This document shows positions 17,216 to 26,343 of a stretch of 64,000 nt of DNA, in pieces. The notes under the pieces were generated by a model. It worked only from the letters and a program-made list of their open reading frames with translations, was not told the origin of the DNA and searched no databases. This DNA comes from Mangrovibacterium diazotrophicum (GTDB lineage: Bacteria; Bacteroidota; Bacteroidia; Bacteroidales; Prolixibacteraceae): the NCBI RefSeq assembly GCF_003610535.1, contig NZ_RAPN01000001.1, positions 2,529,320 to 2,593,319 on the forward strand, read 5' to 3'. Each line of letters opens with the position of its first letter. Position 1 is the stretch's first letter. Position numbers and translations under genes: made by a program.

Positions 17216-18598
17216 ATGAAAAAAAAGAAAAACCTCCTCTTTCTGTTAATTCCTGTCGTTTTACTAATCCTGATTCTCGTACTTAGCTCCGAAAGTGAAA
17301 AAAGCATTATGCTCACCGCACAGGTGCAGCGTGGCGACTTTCAGGTTGCAGTGTACTCCTCCGGGCAAATCGAATCTGAAAACAAAGAAAACATTCCTGT
17401 ACCCGCAAAGCTTTCGGATCGCAGCCTTCGGATCTGGAGCCTGAAAATAACCGAGCTCGTAGAAGAAGGAACCTATGTTGATTCGGGCGATTTCGTTGCG
17501 CGACTGGACCCGGAAGCGGTGCAGGAGCAAATTAAAAATGTGCAGGACGAAATGGACAAAGCATTCTCAGAGTACGAGGATGCCAAAATTGACTCCAACC
17601 TCAACCTTTCCAACCAACGCGACGCCATCACCAACGCGCGTTTGGACATGGAAGAAAAAGACATTATCGTCAAAGAATCCATTTACGAGTCGCCTTCAAT
17701 TCAAAAGAAAGCGCAAATGGATTACGACAAAGCCGAACGCAAACTCGAGCAGGAGAAAAACGCCTACGTGCTGAAAACCCAGCAGGAAGAAAACAAAGTC
17801 AACCGGCAGTTCATCAATTTTCGGCAGCTCAAAGAACGTTACGAGGGTTTGGAAGGACTCTACAACTCACTGACGATAACAGCTCCAAAAGCCGGCATTG
17901 TCACCTACATCAAAAACCCCTGGGGAATCACAAAAGTCGGATCAGATGTCGGGAGCAACGGATCGGTTGCCACGATTCCCGACATGACAAACCTGATCTC
18001 GAGAACTTACATTAACGAGATCGACATCTCTAAAATCAAGGAAGGTCAAAAAACTGACATCGGGATCGACGCCTTCCCCGATAAAGAGATGACCGGTGAA
18101 GTTGTCTCCATCGCCAATATTGGCCAAACCATGCCCAACAGCGACGCGAAAGTGTTCGAGGTAAAAATAAAAGTGTTTGGAGTTGACAAAGACCTGAAAC
18201 CGGCGATGACCACGAGCAACATCGTTTACACCAACTTATACACCGACACACTCTACATTCCTATTGACGCTGTGTTTGAGAACGACAGTATGCAGTACGT
18301 TTACGTCGACCGCGGCAATATCAGCCGACAAGTCGTGAGACTTGGGGAGTCGAACGAGAACTACGTCTTGATTTCGGAAGGGCTGAAGGAAGGTGATGTC
18401 ATCTGCCTGAACGAGCCCGAAACAGGTTCGGAACTCCCACTGAAAGGGACTGAAATTTACCAGGCAATGGTGCAGGAAAAAGAGGAACAGCGAAAACAAG
18501 CAGAAGAGGAAATATCGAAAGCTGAAAAAACGCAAAAGGATGAGAAACCCGGAAAAGTACCCCCAACAAAGTCCGGTGGCGCCGTCATCAGCAATTAA
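17216..18598 (+). CDS. periplasmic adaptor (HlyD/MacA-like membrane fusion protein), first copy
   Basis: A 460-aa adaptor linking an inner-membrane transporter to TolC. An N-terminal membrane anchor (residues 4-24) is followed by a lipoyl-like half-motif (LRIWSLKITELVEEGTYVDSGDFVARLDP). An alpha-helical hairpin of about 120 residues comes next, then the second lipoyl half (LTITAPKAGIVTYI) and beta-barrel/membrane-proximal domains. The tail after residue 420 is a charged, probably helical extension (EEQRKQAEEEISKAEK) not usual in MacA. It opens a four-gene operon ending with a second adaptor of the same design. A TAACTTTA sequence about 45 nt upstream is a weak promoter candidate. Confidence 0.88.
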   Translation: MKKKKNLLFLLIPVVLLILILVLSSESEKSIMLTAQVQRGDFQVAVYSSGQIESENKENIPVPAKLSDRSLRIWSLKITELVEEGTYVDSGDFVARLDPEAVQEQIKNVQDEMDKAFSEYEDAKIDSNLNLSNQRDAITNARLDMEEKDIIVKESIYESPSIQKKAQMDYDKAERKLEQEKNAYVLKTQQEENKVNRQFINFRQLKERYEGLEGLYNSLTITAPKAGIVTYIKNPWGITKVGSDVGSNGSVATIPDMTNLISRTYINEIDISKIKEGQKTDIGIDAFPDKEMTGEVVSIANIGQTMPNSDAKVFEVKIKVFGVDKDLKPAMTTSNIVYTNLYTDTLYIPIDAVFENDSMQYVYVDRGNISRQVVRLGESNENYVLISEGLKEGDVICLNEPETGSELPLKGTEIYQAMVQEKEEQRKQAEEEISKAEKTQKDEKPGKVPPTKSGGAVISN

Positions 18599-18621
18599 AA
18601 TCACCTCTAACCTCAGCTTAT

Positions 18622-19995
18622 ATGATTATCAAAAAATACCTGCACGATATTGTTATCGCCATCGAAGCAATATTTGCAAACAAAGTGAAATCGCTGCTAA
18701 CGGCACTGGGCATTATTTTCGGAGTAGCAGCCGTCATTAGTATGATGGCGATTGGCAACGGAGCCGAACAGGAAATTCTTGAACAAATTAAAATGGTTGG
18801 TGTCAACAACATCATTGTTACCCCTTCGGAACTATCAACCAGCGACAACAGCAACAGCGACTCAGAGGATAAAAGTTCCACCAAGAAATTCTCAAAAGGG
18901 CTTACCCTGCTTGATGCAGAAGCAATCGGATCAATCATCCCGTCGGTAGACAAGGTTTGCCCGGTAGTATCCTTCAACTATTCGGCCATGGTCGACGGCA
19001 AAAGTAAGCCGGTAGTCCTGGAAGGCACCAATGAAAACTACTTCGAACTGTTCAACATCAGCCTGCAGAGCGGTGAAATCTTTAATGAATTCCAGGACAA
19101 ATCGGGACAACCGGTTTGTGTGATCGGCGACAACATCCGGGAAGTTTTTTTCAAACAAGACGATCCGATCGGAAAGTCCATTAAATGCGGGAAGATTTGG
19201 CTGAAAGTTATCGGCATTGCCGAACGGCGCGACTTCACCGCTTCGGCGTCTGACGAGATGGGCATCAGCAGTTCCGACAATAAAATCTTTGTACCCATCC
19301 AGACGCTCCTGCTCCGCTTCAAGGACCGATCATTGATTCGGGCCGACGAGGTTGAAAAAGTGAATTCAAACAAGGGAGGAAATGGTGGTGTCATCATCAT
19401 CGGCGGAATGGAACAAAAGGACGATGCCATTGACGAAGATCCCGACATCAACCAACTCAGCAAAATCATCATCCAGGTGAAAGAAACCGAGCAACTGAGC
19501 GCCACCGCCAATGTCACCAAAAAGATGCTTTTACGCCGCCATTCCGGCTTGTTTGATTTTGAAGTAACGATCCCTGAACTACTTCTAAAGCAACAACAAC
19601 GAACCAAAAACATCTTCAACATTGTGCTCGGAGCAATTGCCGGCATCTCGTTGATTGTGGGCGGAATCGGCATTATGAATATCATGCTGGCATCGGTATT
19701 GGAACGCATTCGCGAAATCGGCTTGCGCCTTTCAATCGGCGCTTCCAAGAAAGACATCATTGCCCAGTTTCTAGCTGAATCGACGCTGATCAGTATCTCC
19801 GGTGGAATTATCGGGATTATTTTCGGTGTAGCCCTTTCCAAGACCATCACCGCCATTTTCGACATAAAAACGGTCGTCTCCTTTTTCAGCATCTTCATCG
19901 CCTTTGGCGTATCGGCCCTTGTCGGCATTTCATTTGGCTACTTACCCGCCAAGCAAGCTGCAGAGAAAGATCCGATCGAATCTCTTCGACAGTAA
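18622..19995 (+). CDS. MacB-like ABC transporter permease (no ATPase domain)
   Basis: The 457-aa protein has the MacB/FtsX architecture. TM1 (about residues 22-44) contains LTALGIIFGVAAVISMMAIG. A large periplasmic MacB_PCD domain follows, then three C-terminal TMs with the diagnostic GGIGIMNIMLASVLERIREIGLR motif and YLPAKQAAEKDPIESLR. Unlike E. coli MacB it carries no nucleotide-binding domain, and no ATPase gene lies in the operon. Mechanotransmission permeases of this type export peptides, lipoproteins or antibiotics; the cargo is unknown. It lies 23 nt after the first adaptor and 37 nt before the tolC-like gene. Confidence 0.9.
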   Translation: MIIKKYLHDIVIAIEAIFANKVKSLLTALGIIFGVAAVISMMAIGNGAEQEILEQIKMVGVNNIIVTPSELSTSDNSNSDSEDKSSTKKFSKGLTLLDAEAIGSIIPSVDKVCPVVSFNYSAMVDGKSKPVVLEGTNENYFELFNISLQSGEIFNEFQDKSGQPVCVIGDNIREVFFKQDDPIGKSIKCGKIWLKVIGIAERRDFTASASDEMGISSSDNKIFVPIQTLLLRFKDRSLIRADEVEKVNSNKGGNGGVIIIGGMEQKDDAIDEDPDINQLSKIIIQVKETEQLSATANVTKKMLLRRHSGLFDFEVTIPELLLKQQQRTKNIFNIVLGAIAGISLIVGGIGIMNIMLASVLERIREIGLRLSIGASKKDIIAQFLAESTLISISGGIIGIIFGVALSKTITAIFDIKTVVSFFSIFIAFGVSALVGISFGYLPAKQAAEKDPIESLRQ

Positions 19996-20032
19996 CCGAA
20001 CGCTCATAAACCAATACTGAAAAAACAAACCC

Positions 20033-21514
20033 ATGAAATACATCACACTCCTGCTCCTAACCTGCGGTATTTTTAACAATGCTTTTTCGCAAGACCAAAA
20101 GATAAAAATGAGTTTGAATGATGCCATCGAAATGGCATCTCAGAATTCAATTGATGCCTTCCGAATAACCAACATGTACCGGGCCAGCTACTGGGAGTAC
20201 CGTTACTACAAAGCCGACCGACTCCCAACCTTGTCGCTGTCGGCTACACCCATCGATTTTAACCGATACCGAACCCGCGAATACAACTTTCAAACGAACG
20301 AAGAAGAATACGTTCAACGGGAATACCTTAGTTCGGACTTTGCGCTTTCGTTGACGCAGAATGTAGCGCTCACCGGAGGTAGCTTTTTCCTGAGCTCCGA
20401 TGTGGCCATGGTCAAAAACCTTGGCGACAGTCAGAACGACAGCTATCAATCCACACCAATCAGTATTGGTTATCAACAAAGTCTGAACGGTTACAATGCC
20501 TTGAAATGGCAAGCGAAAATTGAACCGCTTAAATTTGAAATCGCTAAAAAGGAACTCATCGAGTCACGCGAGTCGCTTTCGATTAAGGCGTCTGAAAAAT
20601 TTTTCGACTTGGTCGATGCTCAAATTCAACTGAATATCGCACAAAACAACCTGGCAAGTAACGACACGCTCTATCGATTAGGCAAAGGCCGTTTCCAGGT
20701 GGGAACAGTAACCCAGGATGACTTGCTGACATTGGAACTCAACCTACTGAAGGCCAAACAGTCGTTAAACGAGTCCAACTCAGAGGTTCAACGCGCCCAA
20801 GCCGATCTCAATTCTTTCCTCGGACTCGACAAAAACACGACTATCGAATGTATCATTCCATCTGATATTCCCCCCATTCAAATCGACGTTAGTAAAGCGA
20901 TTGAAAAGGCGATGGCTAACAACCCGTTTCCACTCGAACAACAGCAACAGTTGCTGGAAGAAAACGAAACCGTGGCTGAAGCAAAGGCTGAAGCCGGATT
21001 CAATACAAGCATTTATGCAATCTACGGACTCGATCAATCCTCCAGTGAATTCTCTGAAGTCTACAAAAACCCGGACAACAGCCAGCGCTTTCGTCTGGGA
21101 CTCAGTATTCCGATCATTGACTGGGGCCGCCGGAAAGGAGCCTACCAAATGGCACTTTACAACCGTGAAGTTGTAAAAGCAACAATCGAGCAGGCTCGGA
21201 TTGACTTTGAGCAAGAGCTTTTTCAGGACGTCATTGAATTCAACCTGCAGGCTGAACAGGTGAAAACTGCCGGACTAGCAGATACCGTTGCCCAAAAAGG
21301 ATACGAAGTCGCCTTGCAGCGATTCCTGATTGGAAAAGTAGATGTCGTTAAGCTCAACATTTCTCGAAATGACCTGGAAACAGCCCGCCTATCCTACATT
21401 TCTGCCGTACGAAAATACTGGAACTACTATTACACGCTGCGCATGAAAACTCTCTTCGATTTCGTGGAAAACGAAACGCTTTCGGTTGAATACGATAAAC
21501 TTCTTGAAAAATAA
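20033..21514 (+). CDS. TolC family outer-membrane efflux protein
   Basis: The 493-aa protein has a signal peptide (residues 1-19, ending AFS-Q). Two OEP repeats follow: SLNDAIEMASQNS opens the first, and VSKAIEKAMANN near residue 290 opens the second. Long heptad-like helices surround them, and the typical GRFQVGTVTQDDLLTLELNL and RFLIGKVDVVKLNISRNDLE segments are present. It would form the trimeric outer-membrane exit duct for the adaptor-permease complex. Only 5 nt separate it from the second adaptor gene, so the two are certainly co-transcribed. Confidence 0.9.
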   Translation: MKYITLLLLTCGIFNNAFSQDQKIKMSLNDAIEMASQNSIDAFRITNMYRASYWEYRYYKADRLPTLSLSATPIDFNRYRTREYNFQTNEEEYVQREYLSSDFALSLTQNVALTGGSFFLSSDVAMVKNLGDSQNDSYQSTPISIGYQQSLNGYNALKWQAKIEPLKFEIAKKELIESRESLSIKASEKFFDLVDAQIQLNIAQNNLASNDTLYRLGKGRFQVGTVTQDDLLTLELNLLKAKQSLNESNSEVQRAQADLNSFLGLDKNTTIECIIPSDIPPIQIDVSKAIEKAMANNPFPLEQQQQLLEENETVAEAKAEAGFNTSIYAIYGLDQSSSEFSEVYKNPDNSQRFRLGLSIPIIDWGRRKGAYQMALYNREVVKATIEQARIDFEQELFQDVIEFNLQAEQVKTAGLADTVAQKGYEVALQRFLIGKVDVVKLNISRNDLETARLSYISAVRKYWNYYYTLRMKTLFDFVENETLSVEYDKLLEK

Positions 21515-21519
21515 TTGTC

Positions 21520-22752
21520 ATGAAGAAGAAAAAACTGATGGTTGCTGGAAGCATTGCAGCCATTATCATCATTGCCGCTTCTGTGATTCTCTTGGAAAGT
21601 ACAGAATCAGGCAGCAGCAAACTAATTAAACGAGGAACGCTGAAAGCTGCAGTTACCGGACGGGGCGAGGTTCAGGGTGAAAATTCAGTCCGAATTGAAT
21701 TGGCAAGCGTACTGCGAGACAATCAACTGCGCGTGTGGAGTTTCAAAATCAACGACCTCATCCCTGAGGGTAAAAAGGTAAAAAAAGGCGACTTCATCGC
21801 GCAACTCGATCCCAGCCAACTGGTAAGCAACATGCGCGAGCGCCAAACAGAAAAAGAAAAGTTTGATGCCGATCTCAGAAATGCCATCATCGACAGCACC
21901 GTAAACCTTACGGCCAAGCGAGAAGACATTGTCAACGCCAGGTTGGAACTGCAATACAAACAAATCGATCTCGACATGGCCGAGTTTGAATCCGGAGCCG
22001 AAAAACGAAAAGCGACAATGGCTTATCAGAAAGCACAGATTGCGCTCGATAAATCCAAGCGGGATTACCTGCTCGAAAAAAACCGCATGAAGACACGCAT
22101 TCTCCGTTACGAATCCCGCGCGAAGCAGCTTCAGGAAGTCATCGACAAATTTCAACGGGCTTTGGCTGAATTGCGGATCACCTCTCCCGGCGACGGCATT
22201 GTGATGATCAGCGAAGACTTTCTGGGGAAAAAGCTGACCAAAGACAGCCGTATCAGCACCTGGATGCCATTGTTGGCAACCCTCCCCGATATGTCATCGG
22301 CCATCGTCGAAACCTACATCAAGGAAATCGACATCACGAAAATCAGTCTCGGCGACTCCGCTCAAATTGCAGTCGATGCCATTCCCAACAAACTTTTCAC
22401 CGGCAAGGTGATTAAAGTGGCCAATATGGGTGAAGACAAAAGCGGCTTCGACATGAAAGTGTTTCGCGTCGTCATTCGGTTTGACAATGTTGACAATGAC
22501 CTGAAGCCAGGCATGACCTGCAACAACGACATCATCTTTGCCGCCTACGAAAACCAGCTACTGGCACCTTTAAAGGCAATCTTCACAAAAGGAACTGACC
22601 GGATTGTTTACCTGAAACGAAAAGGAGAAATCATTGAGCAACCCGTTAAAACCGGGGCTGAAGACGAGGAAAATGTGGTTATTCTGAACGGACTTCAGGA
22701 AGGAGACCGGGTATTGTTATATCAGCCGTCGTCTGAAGAGATCAAAGGCTGA
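21520..22752 (+). CDS. periplasmic adaptor (HlyD/MacA-like), second copy
   Basis: A 410-aa paralogue of the first gene in the operon. It shares the N-terminal anchor, the lipoyl half-motif (LRVWSFKINDLIPEGKKVKKGDFIAQLDP), an alpha-hairpin, then ITSPGDGIVMI and the barrel segment ETYIKEIDITKISLGDSAQIAVDAIPNK. It lacks the charged C-terminal tail of the first copy. Two different adaptors with one permease suggests a mixed adaptor ring, as described for TriA-TriB in Pseudomonas; this is an inference from gene content. No terminator is obvious after it, and mdh follows with its own promoter. Confidence 0.88.
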   Translation: MKKKKLMVAGSIAAIIIIAASVILLESTESGSSKLIKRGTLKAAVTGRGEVQGENSVRIELASVLRDNQLRVWSFKINDLIPEGKKVKKGDFIAQLDPSQLVSNMRERQTEKEKFDADLRNAIIDSTVNLTAKREDIVNARLELQYKQIDLDMAEFESGAEKRKATMAYQKAQIALDKSKRDYLLEKNRMKTRILRYESRAKQLQEVIDKFQRALAELRITSPGDGIVMISEDFLGKKLTKDSRISTWMPLLATLPDMSSAIVETYIKEIDITKISLGDSAQIAVDAIPNKLFTGKVIKVANMGEDKSGFDMKVFRVVIRFDNVDNDLKPGMTCNNDIIFAAYENQLLAPLKAIFTKGTDRIVYLKRKGEIIEQPVKTGAEDEENVVILNGLQEGDRVLLYQPSSEEIKG

Positions 22753-22841
22753 TAACACGAGGCCGCAAAATGGTGTCTTTGGCTCGTTGGGTTGAATTGC
22801 AAAAGAATCTTAAAACGGTTAGCCTAATCCGCAAAACCTTT

Positions 22842-22849
22842 TATCTTTG
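22842..22849 (+). promoter_or_regulatory. -7 promoter element of mdh (TATCTTTG)
   Basis: TAnnTTTG match 41 nt before the mdh start codon. Confidence 0.6.
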
Positions 22850-22890
22850 TTTACTCGTAAAAAACACAAAAAAACAAAAATAAACACGTT

Positions 22891-23811
22891 ATGAAAGTTA
22901 CAGTAGTTGGTGCAGGTGCTGTAGGCGCTAGTTGTGCAGAATACATCGCAATTAAAGATTTTGCTGATGAGATCGTAATCGTTGACATTAAAGAAGGTTT
23001 TGCTGAAGGAAAAGCAATGGACCTGATGCAAACAGCATCGTTAAACGGTTTCGACTCGACCATCACCGGAACAACCAACGATTATTCGAAAACTGCCGGC
23101 AGCGACGTAGCTGTGATCACCAGTGGTATTCCTCGTAAACCGGGAATGACTCGCGAAGAGCTGATCGGTATTAATGCAGGAATCGTTAAAACCGTTTCTG
23201 AAAACCTGATCAAATATTCACCCAATGTTATCCTGATTGTTGTTAGTAACCCAATGGACACCATGGCTTACCTGGCACACAAAGCAACAGGACTTCCGAA
23301 AAACCGCATCATTGGTATGGGTGGTGCATTGGACAGCGCCCGTTTCAAATATCGTTTGGCCGAAGCGTTGGATTGCCCGCAATCTGACATCTCTGCCATG
23401 GTTATCGGTGGACACTCAGATACCGGTATGGTTCCATTGATTGAAAAAGCTGTTCGCAACAGCGTTCCTGTTTCTGAATTCCTTTCAGCAGAAAAAATGG
23501 CCGAAGTTGTTGAAGCAACAAAAGTTGGTGGTGCTACGCTGACAAAATTATTGGGTACAAGTGCCTGGTATGCTCCGGGAGCTGCAGTATCTGAATTGGT
23601 TCGCGCCATCGCTTTAGATTCTAAAAAAATGTTCCCATGTTCAGCTTTGTTGGAAGGCGAATATGGCTTGAGCGATATCTCGTTGGGTGTACCTTGCGTT
23701 TTGGGTAAAAACGGTATCGAAAAAATCGTTGAGATTGAACTTTCAGCTGCCGAAAAAGCAAAAATGATGGAAAGTGCTGAAGGTGTAAAAGCCGTAAACG
23801 CATTGTTGTAA
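22891..23811 (+). CDS. mdh: malate dehydrogenase
   Basis: The 306-aa NAD-dependent enzyme of the LDH-like MDH group interconverts malate and oxaloacetate in the TCA cycle. The Rossmann motif VVGAGAVGASCAEYI begins at residue 4 and the acidic residue of VDIKEG confers NAD preference. The substrate loop GIPRKPGMTREEL carries the MDH-type arginines. SNPMDTMAYLAHKATG and the catalytic His in VIGGHSDTGMVPL complete the active site. Length and motifs are standard. It is monocistronic, between its own -7 element and a strong terminator. Confidence 0.96.
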   Translation: MKVTVVGAGAVGASCAEYIAIKDFADEIVIVDIKEGFAEGKAMDLMQTASLNGFDSTITGTTNDYSKTAGSDVAVITSGIPRKPGMTREELIGINAGIVKTVSENLIKYSPNVILIVVSNPMDTMAYLAHKATGLPKNRIIGMGGALDSARFKYRLAEALDCPQSDISAMVIGGHSDTGMVPLIEKAVRNSVPVSEFLSAEKMAEVVEATKVGGATLTKLLGTSAWYAPGAAVSELVRAIALDSKKMFPCSALLEGEYGLSDISLGVPCVLGKNGIEKIVEIELSAAEKAKMMESAEGVKAVNALL

Positions 23812-23835
23812 TCGAATTAGATTCCACCAGATATG

Positions 23836-23870
23836 AAAGCCACTGCATTTGCGGTGGCTTTTTTGTTTTT
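23836..23870 (+). terminator. mdh terminator
   Basis: AAAGCCACTGC (23836-23846) pairs with GCGGTGGCTTT (23851-23861) with one wobble, followed by TTTTTGTTTTT. Confidence 0.85.
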
Positions 23871-23918
23871 GACCTTCTCCCGATAAAACCAGGCAAACGT
23901 CTACTCATTCCAAACTGC

Positions 23919-25190
23919 TTACTCTTCGCAATAACTCGCCGTTTCATCTTTACCCTCATGAGCGATTGTTTGGCCGGAGGCTACTTTTATGCAAGAGATA
24001 TTGTTACCGAAGCAATACAGATACTCCAATAGCGTATTCTGACTTACATCAAGGCTTGTCAGATTATTGTAGACGCAGTACAAAGACTTCAACAGTGTAT
24101 TCTGACTTACGTCGAGGCTACTTAAATTATTTCCGTCGCAGCTCAAATATGTCAATGCGGTGTTCTGACTTACATCAAGGCTACTCAAATTATTGTAGCC
24201 ACAATGCACTGATTTTAAAGCAAAATTGGGGCTCACGTTAAAACTACTTAAATTATTGCCTTCACAATTCAAAAGCTCCAATACTGTATTATGACTAACA
24301 TCGAGCGTTGTCAGTTTGTTGTACTCACAATGCAAATATTCCAACGCCGTATTATCGCTCACGTCGAGACTGCTAAGATTATTATCTACGCAACTCAAAA
24401 TTGCCAATTCTGCATTTTGATCTAAATCAATACTGATCAGTTCATTGCTCCCGCAGTACAGCATGATTAAAGCTGTATTTTTTTCAATATTGAGAGTGTT
24501 TAAATTATTATCATAGCAATGCAATGATGTCAACCTTGTATTTTGGCTCACATCCAGGCTAGTCAAATTATTGTAAGCGCAATCTAACTCTGTAATATTT
24601 TTAAAGTAGGCTATACCTGTCAGATCTTTTATTCCTTCTTCATTATAATATTCATCCCAAGTCCCCGCGACATTAATCTCAGATGCATAGTTTTCGGCTT
24701 CTGCAATGGAAATTTCGCCATCGTCGTTTGTGTCAATACTGTGGCGGCTCTTATCTAGCAACCGCTGTTTAAACAAAACATCGGGAAAGTTGATGTTTGC
24801 GCTTTTATCCACCGGAACCGAGCCATCTTCTGTCACACTCATTTGTGTGACATTTACAGTAATCGTAGTTTCCTTACACGAAATCAAAATGCTTGCGCTC
24901 CGATCCTCTCCGGTATAATTCACCAGCAGACTGATCGATACCGTATAATCGCCTGCTCCACTTCCGTTGTCGGGCGTAATAGAAAGCCAATCGGGCAATT
25001 CACTTGTAGTCCACACTGCGGTTGTGCTGAAAACCAGTTCGCTTTCTCCTTGTGTTTGGTCGGCAAATACTTGCTGAGTAAATTGGCTGCTGTCAAGTAT
25101 TTCTATTGAGGGAGTGTTAATCGAGTCTTCTTTTTTACATCCTGTCAGGAGAACAGTCAACAATAGGAAACCAGAGATTAGTTTTTTCAT
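23919..25190 (-). CDS. secreted leucine-rich-repeat lipoprotein with BACON-like and EF-hand-like regions
   Basis: I start at the ATG at 25190 (MKKLISGFLLLTVLLTGC), which gives a textbook lipoprotein signal; an ATG five codons upstream only adds a poor leader. After the lipid-anchor Cys comes a BACON-like beta domain (TTAVWTTSELPDWLSITPDNGSGAGDYTV). An EF-hand-like calcium loop DTNDDGEISIAE follows. Then come nine consecutive 21-residue leucine-rich repeats of the form NLSSLDVSQNTxLxxLxCxxN (encoded at 24003-24569). Each repeat has one Cys near its end, suggesting a cysteine ladder. Such proteins usually bind partner proteins or surfaces. It is transcribed alone and is AT-richer than its neighbours. 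Confidence 0.85.
   Translation of the reverse strand: MKKLISGFLLLTVLLTGCKKEDSINTPSIEILDSSQFTQQVFADQTQGESELVFSTTAVWTTSELPDWLSITPDNGSGAGDYTVSISLLVNYTGEDRSASILISCKETTITVNVTQMSVTEDGSVPVDKSANINFPDVLFKQRLLDKSRHSIDTNDDGEISIAEAENYASEINVAGTWDEYYNEEGIKDLTGIAYFKNITELDCAYNNLTSLDVSQNTRLTSLHCYDNNLNTLNIEKNTALIMLYCGSNELISIDLDQNAELAILSCVDNNLSSLDVSDNTALEYLHCEYNKLTTLDVSHNTVLELLNCEGNNLSSFNVSPNFALKSVHCGYNNLSSLDVSQNTALTYLSCDGNNLSSLDVSQNTLLKSLYCVYNNLTSLDVSQNTLLEYLYCFGNNISCIKVASGQTIAHEGKDETASYCEE
24003..24569 (-). repeat. nine tandem 63-bp repeats encoding LRRs
   Basis: The repeats are exactly in frame, 21 codons each. They are diverged at the nucleotide level but keep the L-x-x-L-D-V-S and L-x-C-x-x-N positions. 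Adjacent copies 8 and 9 are the most alike, consistent with recent duplication. Confidence 0.8.
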
Positions 25191-25592
25191 AAGTATTACA
25201 AGCAATTAGGTTTTAGCAATGCGCGAACCAAATATAAAAATTCCTGAAAAAGAAATCGCTTATTTAAATTAATTATTTCTAGAGTCACTTAAATACACCC
25301 ACATAAAAAACTAATTATGTGACCAATGAACAAACAACACAACCACATTACAATCAAATAAAAATAAAAAACCAACATAAACACTACCAACAACCAAGAA
25401 CATCACAATAATCCGCTAACAAGAACACTGAATTAACTGTGCCCCATTAAAGCTCTCTGAACTTACCAAATACAGAATGCACGGACCGATTTCATCGAAT
25501 CTCTTTGTTCTAAAAATCCAGAAATTCAAAAATCGGAGAATTCATCAATCTGACTATCTTTACCCCTTCTGACAAAAATATTGACCGGTTTG
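25191..25592. other. 400-nt AT/AC-rich intergenic region
   Basis: No gene seen. A minus-strand -7 element (TATATTTG, plus coordinates 25229-25236) serves the LRR lipoprotein. A TATCTTTA sequence near 25554-25561 may serve the protease-like gene. From about 25310 to 25440 the plus strand is almost free of G, with loosely repeated ACCAACA words. Confidence 0.5.
25229..25236 (-). promoter_or_regulatory. -7 promoter element (TATATTTG, minus strand)
   Basis: CAAATATA on the plus strand, 39 nt upstream of the LRR lipoprotein start at 25190. Confidence 0.5.
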
Positions 25593-26054
25593 ATGAAGAA
25601 TCTGTTTTGCAAATCCATTGAATTACCGCTCGAAATCGTTGAGCTGGAAGAGCACAATTACCACCTGATGCTAAAAGGCCGCCTGGCTGATGGCGCTGAG
25701 GCTTGGTGGATTGTGGACACGGGCGCTTCTAAAACGGTGTTCGACCGAAACCAGGAAAGCTATTTCGAACTGGAGGAGTCGCACAACAAAAGCGACTACC
25801 AAAGTGCGGGCATCAACGCTGGGATGGTTGAAACAAAAGTCGGCAACATTTCAAAATTAAAATTCGGAACCATCAAGATCAAAAACCTGAAGGTTGCGTT
25901 AATTGACTTGAAACACGTGAACGACATCTACCAACGCTACCACGACAAACCGGTTGTCGGACTTCTAGGTAGCGACGTAATGGCCAATTATGGTTGTAAG
26001 ATTGACTACATGAATAAAACCATTTCGTTTCAAACAAAGCCGCTGCGTAAATAG
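25593..26054 (+). CDS. retropepsin-like aspartyl protease family protein
   Basis: A 153-aa protein read from the ATG at 25593; an in-frame TTG at 25581 is less likely. The catalytic motif WWIVDTGASKTVFD sits at about residues 39-52, and the flap-end/psi-loop hydrophobic GLLGSDVMANYGCKIDY near the C-terminus completes a single-domain aspartyl protease that would act as a dimer. There is no signal peptide, so it is probably cytoplasmic. It is monocistronic, and its 3' side holds a heptamer repeat array. Proteolytic activity is inferred from the intact DTGAS. Confidence 0.82.
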   Translation: MKNLFCKSIELPLEIVELEEHNYHLMLKGRLADGAEAWWIVDTGASKTVFDRNQESYFELEESHNKSDYQSAGINAGMVETKVGNISKLKFGTIKIKNLKVALIDLKHVNDIYQRYHDKPVVGLLGSDVMANYGCKIDYMNKTISFQTKPLRK

Positions 26055-26103
26055 AAAAGTCCAGGTTCCAAATCCCAAAGTACAAATCACAAAAATCAAA
26101 TTA
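26055..26103 (+). repeat. degenerate heptanucleotide array (CAAATCN type)
   Basis: Seven units follow each other in strict 7-nt phase; the central five are CAAATCC, CAAAGTA, CAAATCA, CAAAAAT, CAAATTA. Confidence 0.6.
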
Positions 26104-26335
26104 CCGCAAGTCGAAAGCTTCAAACTACGGGAAATGTTATTGATGGTCATTAGTCGTCAATACTGGCACCATGCAAACGCATTTTGTTATTTGGAATTTT
26201 CTTCTTTTGAAATTTGGTCGGAATGTCATTCATTGTCGATTGATCGCTTTGCTCCTTGCACTATGCCATTTGCCCTATGCCCAAAAATCTGTTCTAAAAT
26301 AGTTGGTCATCAGGCTTAAGTTTTGTAAAAATGAA

Positions 26336-26343
26336 TATATTTG
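26336..26343 (+). promoter_or_regulatory. -7 promoter element (TATATTTG)
   Basis: Perfect TAnnTTTG 59 nt before the small membrane protein that precedes secDF. Confidence 0.55.

Noticed and set aside
24003-24569. Possible CRISPR or tandem DNA repeat array
   Set aside because: The 63-bp units are in-frame leucine-rich repeats with codon-level divergence and no spacers.
26134-26319. 61-codon frame between the aspartyl protease and the secDF-linked gene
   Set aside because: Odd composition, no signal peptide or domain, no start context, and it overlaps intergenic repeat-like sequence.
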